Shown: one piece after another, positions 9,323 to 18,258 of the stretch | Numbering within the stretch: position 1 is the stretch's first letter | Layout of the letters: each line of letters begins with the position of its first letter | Source: an uncultured Alphaproteobacteria bacterium | GTDB lineage: Bacteria > Pseudomonadota > Alphaproteobacteria > HIMB59 > GCA-002718135 | NCBI GenBank assembly: GCA_902521315.1 | Contig: CABYRH010000003.1 | Span: 149,452-213,451 of the forward strand | DNA: 64,000 nucleotides | Reading direction: 5' to 3' | Position numbers and translations under genes: made by a program | The notes under the pieces: model-generated | Told to the model about the DNA's origin: nothing | What the model saw: only the letters and a program-made list of their open reading frames with translations | The model's database searches: none

Positions 9323-10090
9323 ATGTTTCTAAAAAAATTCGAAGTAAAAGATAAGACTGCGCTTGTTACAGGTGCAGGTAAAGGGATTGGTAAAGCATCT
9401 GCAATCGCACTGGCAGAAGCTGGAGCAAATTTAATAATTATAAGTAGAACAGAAAAAGATCTTATAGCTGTTAAAAACCAAATTAAAAAAATTAAAAGAA
9501 AATGCAACTACTTTGTTTGTGATGTAACAAATTTAAAAGAAATAAAAAAAATATTTTCTAAAATTCCAAAATTAGACATATTAGTAAATAACGCTGGAAC
9601 AAATAGGCCAGAATATTTTACTAAAATTAAAAGAAAAGATATGAGTGAAGTGGTTGATCTTAATATTAAAGCATCATTTGATATTGCTCAATTAGCAACA
9701 AAAATTATGCTAAAATCAACAAATAGAAAAAAAAGTGGTGGATCAATTATAAATATTTCATCTCAGTTAGGTAAAGTTGGAGCTCCTCTTAGAAGTGTTT
9801 ACAATATGACCAAGTTTGGCGTTGAAGGTCTAACTAAAGGAATGGCTATCGATTTAGCAAAACACAACATTAGAGTTAATTCAGTTTGCCCTACATTTGT
9901 TGAAACTCCTATGGTTAAAAAATTTTTCAAAGATAAAAATTTTAAAAAATCTGTTATTGAAAATATACCTTTAGGAAAAGTAGCAACAGAAAGTGATATT
10001 GCTAGTGCAGTAGTGTATCTTGCTTCTGATGCTGCATCGATGATAACTGGCTCTTCATTAGTAATTGATGGAGGATGGACTGCTAAATAA
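9323..10090 (+). CDS. short-chain dehydrogenase/reductase (SDR)
   Basis: TGAGKGIGKASA, NNAG, YNMTKFG, VNSVCPTFVETPM, ITGSSLVIDGGW. Confidence 0.93.
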   Translation: MFLKKFEVKDKTALVTGAGKGIGKASAIALAEAGANLIIISRTEKDLIAVKNQIKKIKRKCNYFVCDVTNLKEIKKIFSKIPKLDILVNNAGTNRPEYFTKIKRKDMSEVVDLNIKASFDIAQLATKIMLKSTNRKKSGGSIINISSQLGKVGAPLRSVYNMTKFGVEGLTKGMAIDLAKHNIRVNSVCPTFVETPMVKKFFKDKNFKKSVIENIPLGKVATESDIASAVVYLASDAASMITGSSLVIDGGWTAK

Positions 10091-11163
10091 TGATTTCTAG
10101 AGAATTAAAAAATTTTTTTGCCAACTATCAGATTGCAACTCAAACATTTAACAAAAAGACAATTGAAAAATCATTAAGCAATTATTTTACAAAAGAATCT
10201 TTATTTAATTTTTGCCATCCTTTTGGAACTTTTAAAGGTTTAAATAATTTTCTTTCTAAATGTATTTTGCCATTATTGGATAGTATCCCTGATCTAGAAA
10301 GAAGAGATATGATTATTATGGCGGGAAAAACCCCTGAAGGGCAAAAATGGATAGGTACAATGGGTAATTATATGGGAACTTTTATAAAACCATACTTAGA
10401 TATTCCACCAACAGGCAATTTAATTCATATGCGCTATCATGAGTTTTTTAAAATAGAGGAAAATAAAATTACTGAAGTACAATCTATTTGGGACTTACCT
10501 GAAATTATGATGCAAGCAAATGCATGGCCAATGTCTCCTCAACTTGGTGCATTTCTGTGTACCCCAGCTCCTATGACTGGAGATGGCTTGTCAATAAATG
10601 GAGAAAAGAAAGAAAATTTTGATCATGTTATAGATATGTTAAATGATTTATCCTTACATCCTAAAAATCCAGATCCAAAAATTATGAATCTAGAAAAATA
10701 TTGGCACCCAAATCTTAATTGGTACGGACCAGCCGGAATTGGAACAGGTAGAGGTATAGCAGGTTTCAGACATTGGCATCAAATCCCATTTTTAAGAGCA
10801 ATGCCAGATAGAAAAGGTGGATCATCAAATGAAAAATTAGCCACCGATGGCATGGAAGATTTGCAAACACACTGGATACATGAAGGAAATTATGTGTGTG
10901 AAACAGGTTGGCCTAATATGAGATTAACAATAACCAATGATGGCTGGATGGGTATTGCTCCATCAAATCAAGCACTAGAAATGAGAAGTCTAGATTTCTG
11001 GAGGCTAGAAAATGGTTTGATTAGAGAAAATTGGGTCTTAATTGATTTACTTGATATTTATAGACAAATTGGAATCAATATATTTGACAGAATTAAAGAG
11101 TTTAATAAAGCTCGTCAAACAGGACATATCAATTTATCTGATGGATTAGATGTTTTAAAGTAG
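10090..11163 (+). CDS. double-domain SnoaL/NTF2-like (ester cyclase-like) protein
   Basis: Paralog of the partial gene at 1-906; two NTF2-like halves. Confidence 0.75.
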   Translation: MISRELKNFFANYQIATQTFNKKTIEKSLSNYFTKESLFNFCHPFGTFKGLNNFLSKCILPLLDSIPDLERRDMIIMAGKTPEGQKWIGTMGNYMGTFIKPYLDIPPTGNLIHMRYHEFFKIEENKITEVQSIWDLPEIMMQANAWPMSPQLGAFLCTPAPMTGDGLSINGEKKENFDHVIDMLNDLSLHPKNPDPKIMNLEKYWHPNLNWYGPAGIGTGRGIAGFRHWHQIPFLRAMPDRKGGSSNEKLATDGMEDLQTHWIHEGNYVCETGWPNMRLTITNDGWMGIAPSNQALEMRSLDFWRLENGLIRENWVLIDLLDIYRQIGINIFDRIKEFNKARQTGHINLSDGLDVLK

Positions 11164-12021
11164 CTAATTTTCCTTATTAATAAAATAAGTTGCTACGATT
11201 ACAATTATACCACCAATAAAAGTAATTAAAGTTGGTATTTCATGAAAAATTATAAACGTTAACAACACACCAAATACAGGAAATAGAGCATAAAATGGAA
11301 ATACTCTATTTACAGGATACATCCTATATAAATAGAACATCGACATGTGTGCAGCAATTGAAACAAAGATACCTGAATGAAATATTAATAACCATGACTG
11401 AAAACTAATAGTTTTTATTTCGTTTATTGTTTGTCCTTCAAATATTGATGATGAAATAATTAATAACATAAATCCTACTAATCCCATTACTGCATTTGTG
11501 AGAGTGACCTCTAAATCTTTAAGGTATCTGGAAAATACCTGTGCACTAGCATAAAAGAATGCCATTAACGTTATTAAGATTAATGCAAAAATTTCATTTC
11601 TTATTAAAGGATCAAAGCCTAACAAAATAATTCCAAAAAAAGAAATAAATATAAGCACCCATTTTTTAATACTTACTTTCTCTTTTAAAAAAAATGAGCT
11701 TAATAATATTGCAAATGGTACAGCCAATTGAGAACCAATAATTATCGGAGAAACTATGTTTGCTTCATTTAAAGACAATGTCATAAAAACATTTGCTAAA
11801 AAACCCATAGAAATTGAAAAAAAGAGAAGTGGTAACCAGTATTTTTTTTCAGGAATTCTAAATCTCCAAAAAGGCAAAAGACATATGAAAACCACTAACA
11901 TTCTTAAACTTCCCATTAATAATGGGGGTACATTTTCATTAAAAATAACTTTCTGAACAGGGTAGGCACTTCCAAATAAAAAAGTGATTATTAAAATTAA
12001 AAAGTAATGTCTTAAAAGCAT
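11164..12021 (-). CDS. DMT/EamA-family transporter
   Basis: ~10 TM, EamA-like duplicated fold. Confidence 0.85.
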   Translation of the reverse strand: MLLRHYFLILIITFLFGSAYPVQKVIFNENVPPLLMGSLRMLVVFICLLPFWRFRIPEKKYWLPLLFFSISMGFLANVFMTLSLNEANIVSPIIIGSQLAVPFAILLSSFFLKEKVSIKKWVLIFISFFGIILLGFDPLIRNEIFALILITLMAFFYASAQVFSRYLKDLEVTLTNAVMGLVGFMLLIISSSIFEGQTINEIKTISFQSWLLIFHSGIFVSIAAHMSMFYLYRMYPVNRVFPFYALFPVFGVLLTFIIFHEIPTLITFIGGIIVIVATYFINKEN

Positions 12022-12044
12022 TAGAGCTAAAATTTATTTTCTAA

Positions 12045-12944
12045 TTAGTTATTTGCAGCAACTACAGCTGCCATAATTGACGCAAGTTTAGAATTTTTAC
12101 TATCTGCTCTGCTAGGGACTACAACTGGTACTTTACCGCCAATTACAATTCCTGCCGCACAAGCATTCATAAAATAAACCATTATTTTGGACAAAGAATT
12201 TCCAGTTTCTAAATTAGGTACTAATAATAAATCAGCATCACCAGCAACATCATTATTTATTCCTTTTATTTTAGCTGCTTCCTTAGAAACAGCATTATCA
12301 AAAGCAAGCGGTCCATGAACAAAAGCATTAATTTTTTCTTCTAACGCAAGTTCCATAACTTTTTTGGCATCAACTGAACTTGGCATACTGTCAATTGGAT
12401 CTTCTGTACCTGATAAAATTGCAACTTTTGGTTTAGTAATATTTAATTTATTACAAAATTGAACAGCATTTTTAAGAATTTGTAATTTTATATCAACTCT
12501 TGGTAAAACATTTAAGGCGCCATCAGTAATAAAAAGGGGTTTTTTAAGCTGCGTTGTAGTCATATGCCAAATATGACTTAATCTTCTGCCATCAAGTAAA
12601 TTAAATTCTTTTTTTAAATAAGAGCGCATTAAAATATCAGTATGAAGATTCCCTTTAATTATGATTTTACTTTTATTTTCATTAGAAATTTGACAAGCAA
12701 TTAATGCACTATCCTCTTCATCTTTAGCCTCTACAATATTAAAATTAGAAATATCCAAACTTAATTTCTTCGCTGTTTCAGTAATTAAACTTTTATTTCC
12801 AATTAAAGTTGGATCGATGAGGTTCATATTCTTACCTTCAATTACAGCTGATAATATGCTTTCTTGATTGGGGCACACAACTGCTGCTGGTATGTTAGGA
12901 GTCTCTAAAGCTTTACTTTTAAGATCTTCTGGTAATGTGCTCAT
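12045..12944 (-). CDS. phosphate acetyl/butyryltransferase family protein (Pta-like)
   Basis: NDVAGDADLLLVPNLETGNSLSKIMVYF...GGKVPVVVPSRADSKNSKLASI typical PTA_PTB. Confidence 0.85.
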   Translation of the reverse strand: MSTLPEDLKSKALETPNIPAAVVCPNQESILSAVIEGKNMNLIDPTLIGNKSLITETAKKLSLDISNFNIVEAKDEEDSALIACQISNENKSKIIIKGNLHTDILMRSYLKKEFNLLDGRRLSHIWHMTTTQLKKPLFITDGALNVLPRVDIKLQILKNAVQFCNKLNITKPKVAILSGTEDPIDSMPSSVDAKKVMELALEEKINAFVHGPLAFDNAVSKEAAKIKGINNDVAGDADLLLVPNLETGNSLSKIMVYFMNACAAGIVIGGKVPVVVPSRADSKNSKLASIMAAVVAANN

Positions 12945-12986
12945 ATTTGGTATTCTCTCTATACCACTGCTACAATTTTTCCTATG

Positions 12987-13012
12987 ATATTTCTTTATTG
13001 TGTAAGAAATAT
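12987..13012. promoter_or_regulatory. inverted repeat in divergent promoter, possible operator
   Basis: ATATTTCTT-tattgtgt-AAGAAATAT, perfect 9-bp arms, 8-bp spacer. Confidence 0.3.
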
Positions 13013-13062
13013 TCTTTGATTTATCGATAATTTCATATACTCAATCTCTATTAAGGAAAAAA

Positions 13063-14403
13063 ATGGACTTAGAAAAAAGAACTGAAATACCTAATTCATT
13101 AGAAGAACATTGGATGCCATTTACATCTAATAGAGATTATAAAAATAGTCCAAGATTAATGGTTAAGGCAGAAGGTGTTTATTATACTGATCATTATGGA
13201 AATAAATTAATTGATGCTAGCTCAGGGCTATTTTGTAGTCCAGCGGGTCATTCAAGACCAGAAATAAGAGAAGCAGTATCAAAACAATTAGAACAATTAG
13301 ATTATGTTCAACCATTCCAACAAGGTTTTGGCGGTTCATTTGATTTAGCTAGAAAAGTTTCAAAACATACACCAGAAGATTTAAATAAAATATTTTTTAC
13401 TATTTGTGGTTCATCAGCTGTTGAAACAGCAATTAAAACAGCCATAGCATATTTTAAAGCAAAAGGAGAAGGCCATAGATCTCACATAGTAGGAAGAGAA
13501 AGAGGTTATCATGGAATGAATATTGGGGGAATTTCTGTTGGCGGAATGATTGCTAATAGAAAAACTTTCTCAAATATTCTAATGCCAAATGTACATCATC
13601 TAAGACATACTCATTTAACTGAAAATTTATTTGTAAAAGGCGAACCTGAAACAGGTGCTGATCTAGCAGACGATCTTGAAAGAATTGCTGGTAATATTGG
13701 TGCAGAAAATATTGCTGCATGTATTGTTGAGCCAGTAGCAGGATCAACAGGAACTTTAGTTCCGCCAAAAGGATATTTAAAAAGACTAAGAGAAATTTGT
13801 GACAAACATGGAATTCTTTTAATTTTTGATGAAGTTATTACTGGCTGGGGAAGAATGGGCGCTCCATTTGCAGCTCAAGCTTTTGATGTTTGTCCTGATA
13901 TCATGACAATGGCTAAAGCAATTACTAATGGTGTTGTACCTTTAGGAGCAGTAGCTTCACGTGATCATATCTATGATACTATTGTTGATGCTTCACCTAC
14001 AGGAGCTATAGAATTTTTTCATGGTTATACTTACTCTGCTATCCCTGTTTCAATGGCAGCAGGTTTAGCAATGCAAGATATAATCGAGAAAGAAGATTTA
14101 TTTAATAGAGCAAAAGATATGTCTCCATATTTCTTAGATGGTTTGTTTACCTTGAAAGACTTAGATATCATTACTGATATAAGAGGATATGGAATGATGG
14201 GAGGAATTGATATTAAAATGGATGAGCGTTTAGGCAAAGCTGGATATGCTTGTTTTAAAAAATTATTTGAAGCAGGCTTAAGCTTGAAAGCAACAGGTGA
14301 TTGTTTAATTGTTGCACCTCCATTTACTTGTGAAAAAAAACATATTGATGAGATAATTGAAAAATTAAGAACAGGTATCTCAAACTATATGCATGACAGA
14401 TAA
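13063..14403 (+). CDS. class III aminotransferase, omega-amino acid:pyruvate type (beta-alanine/taurine-like)
   Basis: SLEEHWMPFTSNRDYK, GSSAVETAIKTA, LLIFDEVITGWGRMG, MAKAITNGVVPLGAV. Confidence 0.88.
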   Translation: MDLEKRTEIPNSLEEHWMPFTSNRDYKNSPRLMVKAEGVYYTDHYGNKLIDASSGLFCSPAGHSRPEIREAVSKQLEQLDYVQPFQQGFGGSFDLARKVSKHTPEDLNKIFFTICGSSAVETAIKTAIAYFKAKGEGHRSHIVGRERGYHGMNIGGISVGGMIANRKTFSNILMPNVHHLRHTHLTENLFVKGEPETGADLADDLERIAGNIGAENIAACIVEPVAGSTGTLVPPKGYLKRLREICDKHGILLIFDEVITGWGRMGAPFAAQAFDVCPDIMTMAKAITNGVVPLGAVASRDHIYDTIVDASPTGAIEFFHGYTYSAIPVSMAAGLAMQDIIEKEDLFNRAKDMSPYFLDGLFTLKDLDIITDIRGYGMMGGIDIKMDERLGKAGYACFKKLFEAGLSLKATGDCLIVAPPFTCEKKHIDEIIEKLRTGISNYMHDR

Positions 14404-15518
14404 TGAAAATAGGTGTTCCCTCTGAGATTAAAGCTCAGGAGTCTAGGGTTGGGCTTACTCCGCAAAGTGTTAAAGAATTAGTAAAGAATAAACATACAGT
14501 TCTAATTCAAAAAGATGCCGGTATTGGTGCCGGATTTTCCAATAGTGATTATGAATTATCAGGTGCAAAAATTGTAAATTCAGCAGAGGATATTTTCAAT
14601 GATTCTGAAATGATTGTAAAAGTTAAAGAACCTCTAATGAATGAAGTAGCAATGATAAGAGAAAACCAAATTTTATTTACTTATTTACATCTTTCAGCAG
14701 CTCCAGAATTGACTAAGGGTTTAATTGATTCAAATTCGATTTGTATAGCCTATGAAACAGTAAGTGATCATAATAATAAGTTACCACTTCTTGCACCTAT
14801 GAGTGCTGTAGCCGGCAGAATGTCGATTCAAGCTGGCGCTTATTCACTTGAAAAACATAAGGGTGGAAGCGGTTTACTTTTAGGTGGTGCTCCTGGGGTT
14901 CAACCTGGAAATGTCTTAATTTTAGGTGGAGGTGTTGTAGGTGAAAATGCAGCGATAATTGCTACCGGAATGCAAGCAAAAGTTTTCATCGTTGATAAAT
15001 CAGAAAAAAGATTAGAAGAATTACAAGAAAAATTTGGTGATAAAATAGAACCACTACACAGTGATAAAATAAATCTAAAAGATTATATTTCTGAATGTGA
15101 TTTACTAATTGGTGGCGTACTTGTTCCAGGCTCTAATGCTCCAAAGATTATAACTAAGGACATGATAAAAGAGATGAAAAGTGGATCTGTAATTGTTGAT
15201 GTTGCAATTGATCAAGGTGGTTGTGTTGAAACTAGTAAACCAACAACTCATGCAAACCCTACATATGTTGTTGATGATGTTGTTCATTATTGTGTTGCAA
15301 ATATGCCAGGGGGAGTTCCTAGAACTTCCACACTTGCTTTAAATGCAGTCACTTTACCATTTATTCAAAAATTAGCCTCTAACGGTTTTAAAGATGCATT
15401 AAAAAATGATAAAAATTTTATGAATGGTTTAAATATTTTTAAAGGGGCCGTTACATATAAAGCTATTGCTGATGATTTAAATTATGATTATGCTAATCCA
15501 GAAACTTTAGTACACTAG
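14403..15518 (+). CDS. ald: alanine dehydrogenase
   Basis: MKIGVPSEIKAQESRVGLTPQSVKEL, GVQPGNVLILGGGVVGENAA, VDVAIDQGGCVETSKPTTH, MPGGVPRTSTLALN. Confidence 0.95.
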   Translation: MKIGVPSEIKAQESRVGLTPQSVKELVKNKHTVLIQKDAGIGAGFSNSDYELSGAKIVNSAEDIFNDSEMIVKVKEPLMNEVAMIRENQILFTYLHLSAAPELTKGLIDSNSICIAYETVSDHNNKLPLLAPMSAVAGRMSIQAGAYSLEKHKGGSGLLLGGAPGVQPGNVLILGGGVVGENAAIIATGMQAKVFIVDKSEKRLEELQEKFGDKIEPLHSDKINLKDYISECDLLIGGVLVPGSNAPKIITKDMIKEMKSGSVIVDVAIDQGGCVETSKPTTHANPTYVVDDVVHYCVANMPGGVPRTSTLALNAVTLPFIQKLASNGFKDALKNDKNFMNGLNIFKGAVTYKAIADDLNYDYANPETLVH

Positions 15519-16564
15519 AAACTATTAGAAGCTTCTACCATTATCTTTAATTTTATTTTTGCCAAATCTCGAGGTAAGTGACCAAGACCGCAATCAGGAG
15601 CAACAATTAATTGTTTCTTATCAATAAACTTTAATGCATCATTTATTCTTGAGACAATTTCTTCTTTTGTCTCAACTTGAGAGCTTGCTATTTTTATTAA
15701 ACCAAAAATAACTTTTGTTTGTTTAAAATCTTTTAAAAAATTTAAATCATTATATCGATGAGCATCTTCTATAGAAACTGTATCTATAATTGATTCATCT
15801 AAAGCTTTACTAATTTTAATGTAAGAATCTAAAGGCGCTTTTGGATAATCTACTGCATCTAATTTATCAGGATAGCCACAACAAATATGAGTAATTTTTT
15901 CAATACTTTGATTATTAATATCCTTAAAACATCTCTCTAAATTTTTGATTCCAAAATTAAGAGCATTTTCTGGTTTTCTAGCAAACAATGGTTCATCGAC
16001 TTGAATATATTTACATCCTGCATCAACCAATCTTTTAATTTCTACATTAATAGCATCAGCTAAGTCTTCACCCATATGTTCATCTGAGTCATAAAATGTA
16101 TTTGCTATGGTGTCTGTTATAGTCATTGGTCCAGGAATAGTAATTTTTAAATCTTTATTGGTTAAACTCTGATTTTTTTTCCACTCTTCAACTAAAAAAG
16201 ATTCTTTTGCTTTAACTTTTGAAGTTATTGTTGGTAACCAGCATTTATAATTCCCTGTCCTAGCAACTTTTTCTGTGAGATTTGTAAAATCAATTCCTTC
16301 TAAATATCTACAATGATAGTGAATATAATTTTCTCTTCTAACTTCACCATCGGTTAAGATATCAATACCGCATTCTTCCTGATCACTAATTATTTCTTTG
16401 GTAGCTTTATTAAATAACTCTTCAACATTATCGCCCATTTTTTTTATTTCATCTTCATAAAATTTTGTTGGGTATTCGGTATCTGTACCACCAGAAGCAT
16501 TAAACCAATCAGTTATTCTTAAATAACTTGGTTTTGGATAGGCGCCTATAACAGTCGTTAACAT
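15515..16564 (-). CDS. cobalamin-independent methionine synthase C-terminal-type (core-MetE) protein
   Basis: IGAYPKPS, LTDGEVRRENY, PGPMTI, QVDEPLF, THICCGYPD, PDCGLGHL. Confidence 0.82.
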   Translation of the reverse strand: MLTTVIGAYPKPSYLRITDWFNASGGTDTEYPTKFYEDEIKKMGDNVEELFNKATKEIISDQEECGIDILTDGEVRRENYIHYHCRYLEGIDFTNLTEKVARTGNYKCWLPTITSKVKAKESFLVEEWKKNQSLTNKDLKITIPGPMTITDTIANTFYDSDEHMGEDLADAINVEIKRLVDAGCKYIQVDEPLFARKPENALNFGIKNLERCFKDINNQSIEKITHICCGYPDKLDAVDYPKAPLDSYIKISKALDESIIDTVSIEDAHRYNDLNFLKDFKQTKVIFGLIKIASSQVETKEEIVSRINDALKFIDKKQLIVAPDCGLGHLPRDLAKIKLKIMVEASNSF

Positions 16565-16571
16565 ATGTTTA

Positions 16572-18107
16572 TTATTCCATTCTTCTGCTAAATGGTCCAG
16601 ATTTTATTTTAACTCCTGAGCTAGAAAGTTTTGTATTCGATAACTGTCTTTCCTGATGAATCATTCGGTGGCTTAATAGTTTTGATACTAAATCATTTTT
16701 AATGTCTTGAAATTCTTTTACTCTAGATAAATCATTAATTTCATTAGGATCATTTTCTAAATCAAACAATAAACATGGTAATGAAGGGAAATGAACATAT
16801 TTCCATTTATTATTTCTAATGACTGATAGATTGCATTGCTCGGGAGCTAATTTTTTATCTTTAACAAATTCAGTGCTTTCTCTAAAATCATAATCAAAAA
16901 CAACAAATTCTTTATTAGGTGATTTTTCATATTGATCGTAAATATTATGCATTAGTGACTGACCATTCCAATCAATGGGGATTTCACCACCAAGCCATTC
17001 TAAAATTGTAGGAGCAACATCTACAGATTCTGTTAAGTGGTTAATTTTTTTTGGATTGTTTTGAGGGACATATATGAATAATGGAATTCTATAAGAGGAG
17101 TCCCACCAACCTAATTTTCCCCATAAATTATTTTCATTTAACATTTCTCCATGATCACTGGTAAAAATTATCATTGTATTCTCTTCTTGCCCTGATTCTT
17201 TAAGAGCATTTAAAATTTTACCAATATTAAAATCAACCTCTGCACACATGGCAAAATAGACACTCATAATATTTTTGATATCTTGATCTTTTAAAAGATC
17301 ATAATTAATTTCAGAGAAATTTTCTTTTAATAAAAATTTTTTGCATAACTCTTCAAGTAGAGGATGTTTTTTTGATAATTCTTTAAGTGAAATATCATTT
17401 TTAGATAAATTAATATTATCTGGATTAAATTTACTAAACCATGGATCAGATATATGAAAGGGCGGGTGTGGTTTTAAAAAAGATACATGCATAAAAAATG
17501 AATCTTTGACTTTTTTTAAATCGTTAACAACTTTGTCTGCTAAAAATGCGGTGTCTGAAAATTCAGTTGGAATATAATATGGTTCATAAATATAGGCTTG
17601 ATCATCTTTAGGCTTTCTTCCTTTGTACAAATCTTCTGCTTTACTAATTTCAAAACCATTTTGATTAAGATGGTTAGCCCAAGGCTCCGGTTTTCCTCCT
17701 GGTAAAACACAACCATCATCAAACCCTTCCATTGGTGATTCATAAGTAAAATTTTTTTTATCTTTTGGATCCAAGTATCTTGGATCCCAAGAAGTATCCG
17801 TATATCCATAAAGACTTGGATTATAATTTAGTTTACGAACCTCTTTAGCGATATTTGTAAATCTTTTATCAAGAGGAGCACCATTATATACTGAACGATG
17901 TATAAATGGATATAAACCTGTAAGCATAGTAGTTCTAGATGGACCACAAGGGACAATTCCAGCAAAATGTGATTTAAAAACTACACTTTGTTTTGCAAGT
18001 TTGTCTAAGTTTGGTGTTAGAGCATATGGATGATTTAGGAAGCTAAAGCAGTCAAAACGCCATTGATCAGCGCATATAAAAAGAACAGATTTTTTGGATT
18101 TTCCCAT
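16572..18107 (-). CDS. alkaline-phosphatase superfamily hydrolase, phosphonate monoester hydrolase (PMH)/arylsulfatase-like, Cys-type
   Basis: ADQWRFDCF; nucleophile motif CGPSRTTMLTGLYPFIHR followed by PLDKRFTNIAKEVRKLNYNPSLYGYTDTSWDPR, the layout I recall for rhizobial PMH. Confidence 0.8.
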   Translation of the reverse strand: MGKSKKSVLFICADQWRFDCFSFLNHPYALTPNLDKLAKQSVVFKSHFAGIVPCGPSRTTMLTGLYPFIHRSVYNGAPLDKRFTNIAKEVRKLNYNPSLYGYTDTSWDPRYLDPKDKKNFTYESPMEGFDDGCVLPGGKPEPWANHLNQNGFEISKAEDLYKGRKPKDDQAYIYEPYYIPTEFSDTAFLADKVVNDLKKVKDSFFMHVSFLKPHPPFHISDPWFSKFNPDNINLSKNDISLKELSKKHPLLEELCKKFLLKENFSEINYDLLKDQDIKNIMSVYFAMCAEVDFNIGKILNALKESGQEENTMIIFTSDHGEMLNENNLWGKLGWWDSSYRIPLFIYVPQNNPKKINHLTESVDVAPTILEWLGGEIPIDWNGQSLMHNIYDQYEKSPNKEFVVFDYDFRESTEFVKDKKLAPEQCNLSVIRNNKWKYVHFPSLPCLLFDLENDPNEINDLSRVKEFQDIKNDLVSKLLSHRMIHQERQLSNTKLSSSGVKIKSGPFSRRME

Positions 18108-18258
18108 ATTTACTAATGATTATTAAAGTAATTAATTAAGAAGAAATACACAATTTTTTTAAAAAAATTGTAATAAAAGCGTCAAAAATTTTTGCTAAAA
18201 AGTCAAAATTGTTTACAAACAAAATCATACGATAAATTTATCTTATAGGAGAAAATAT

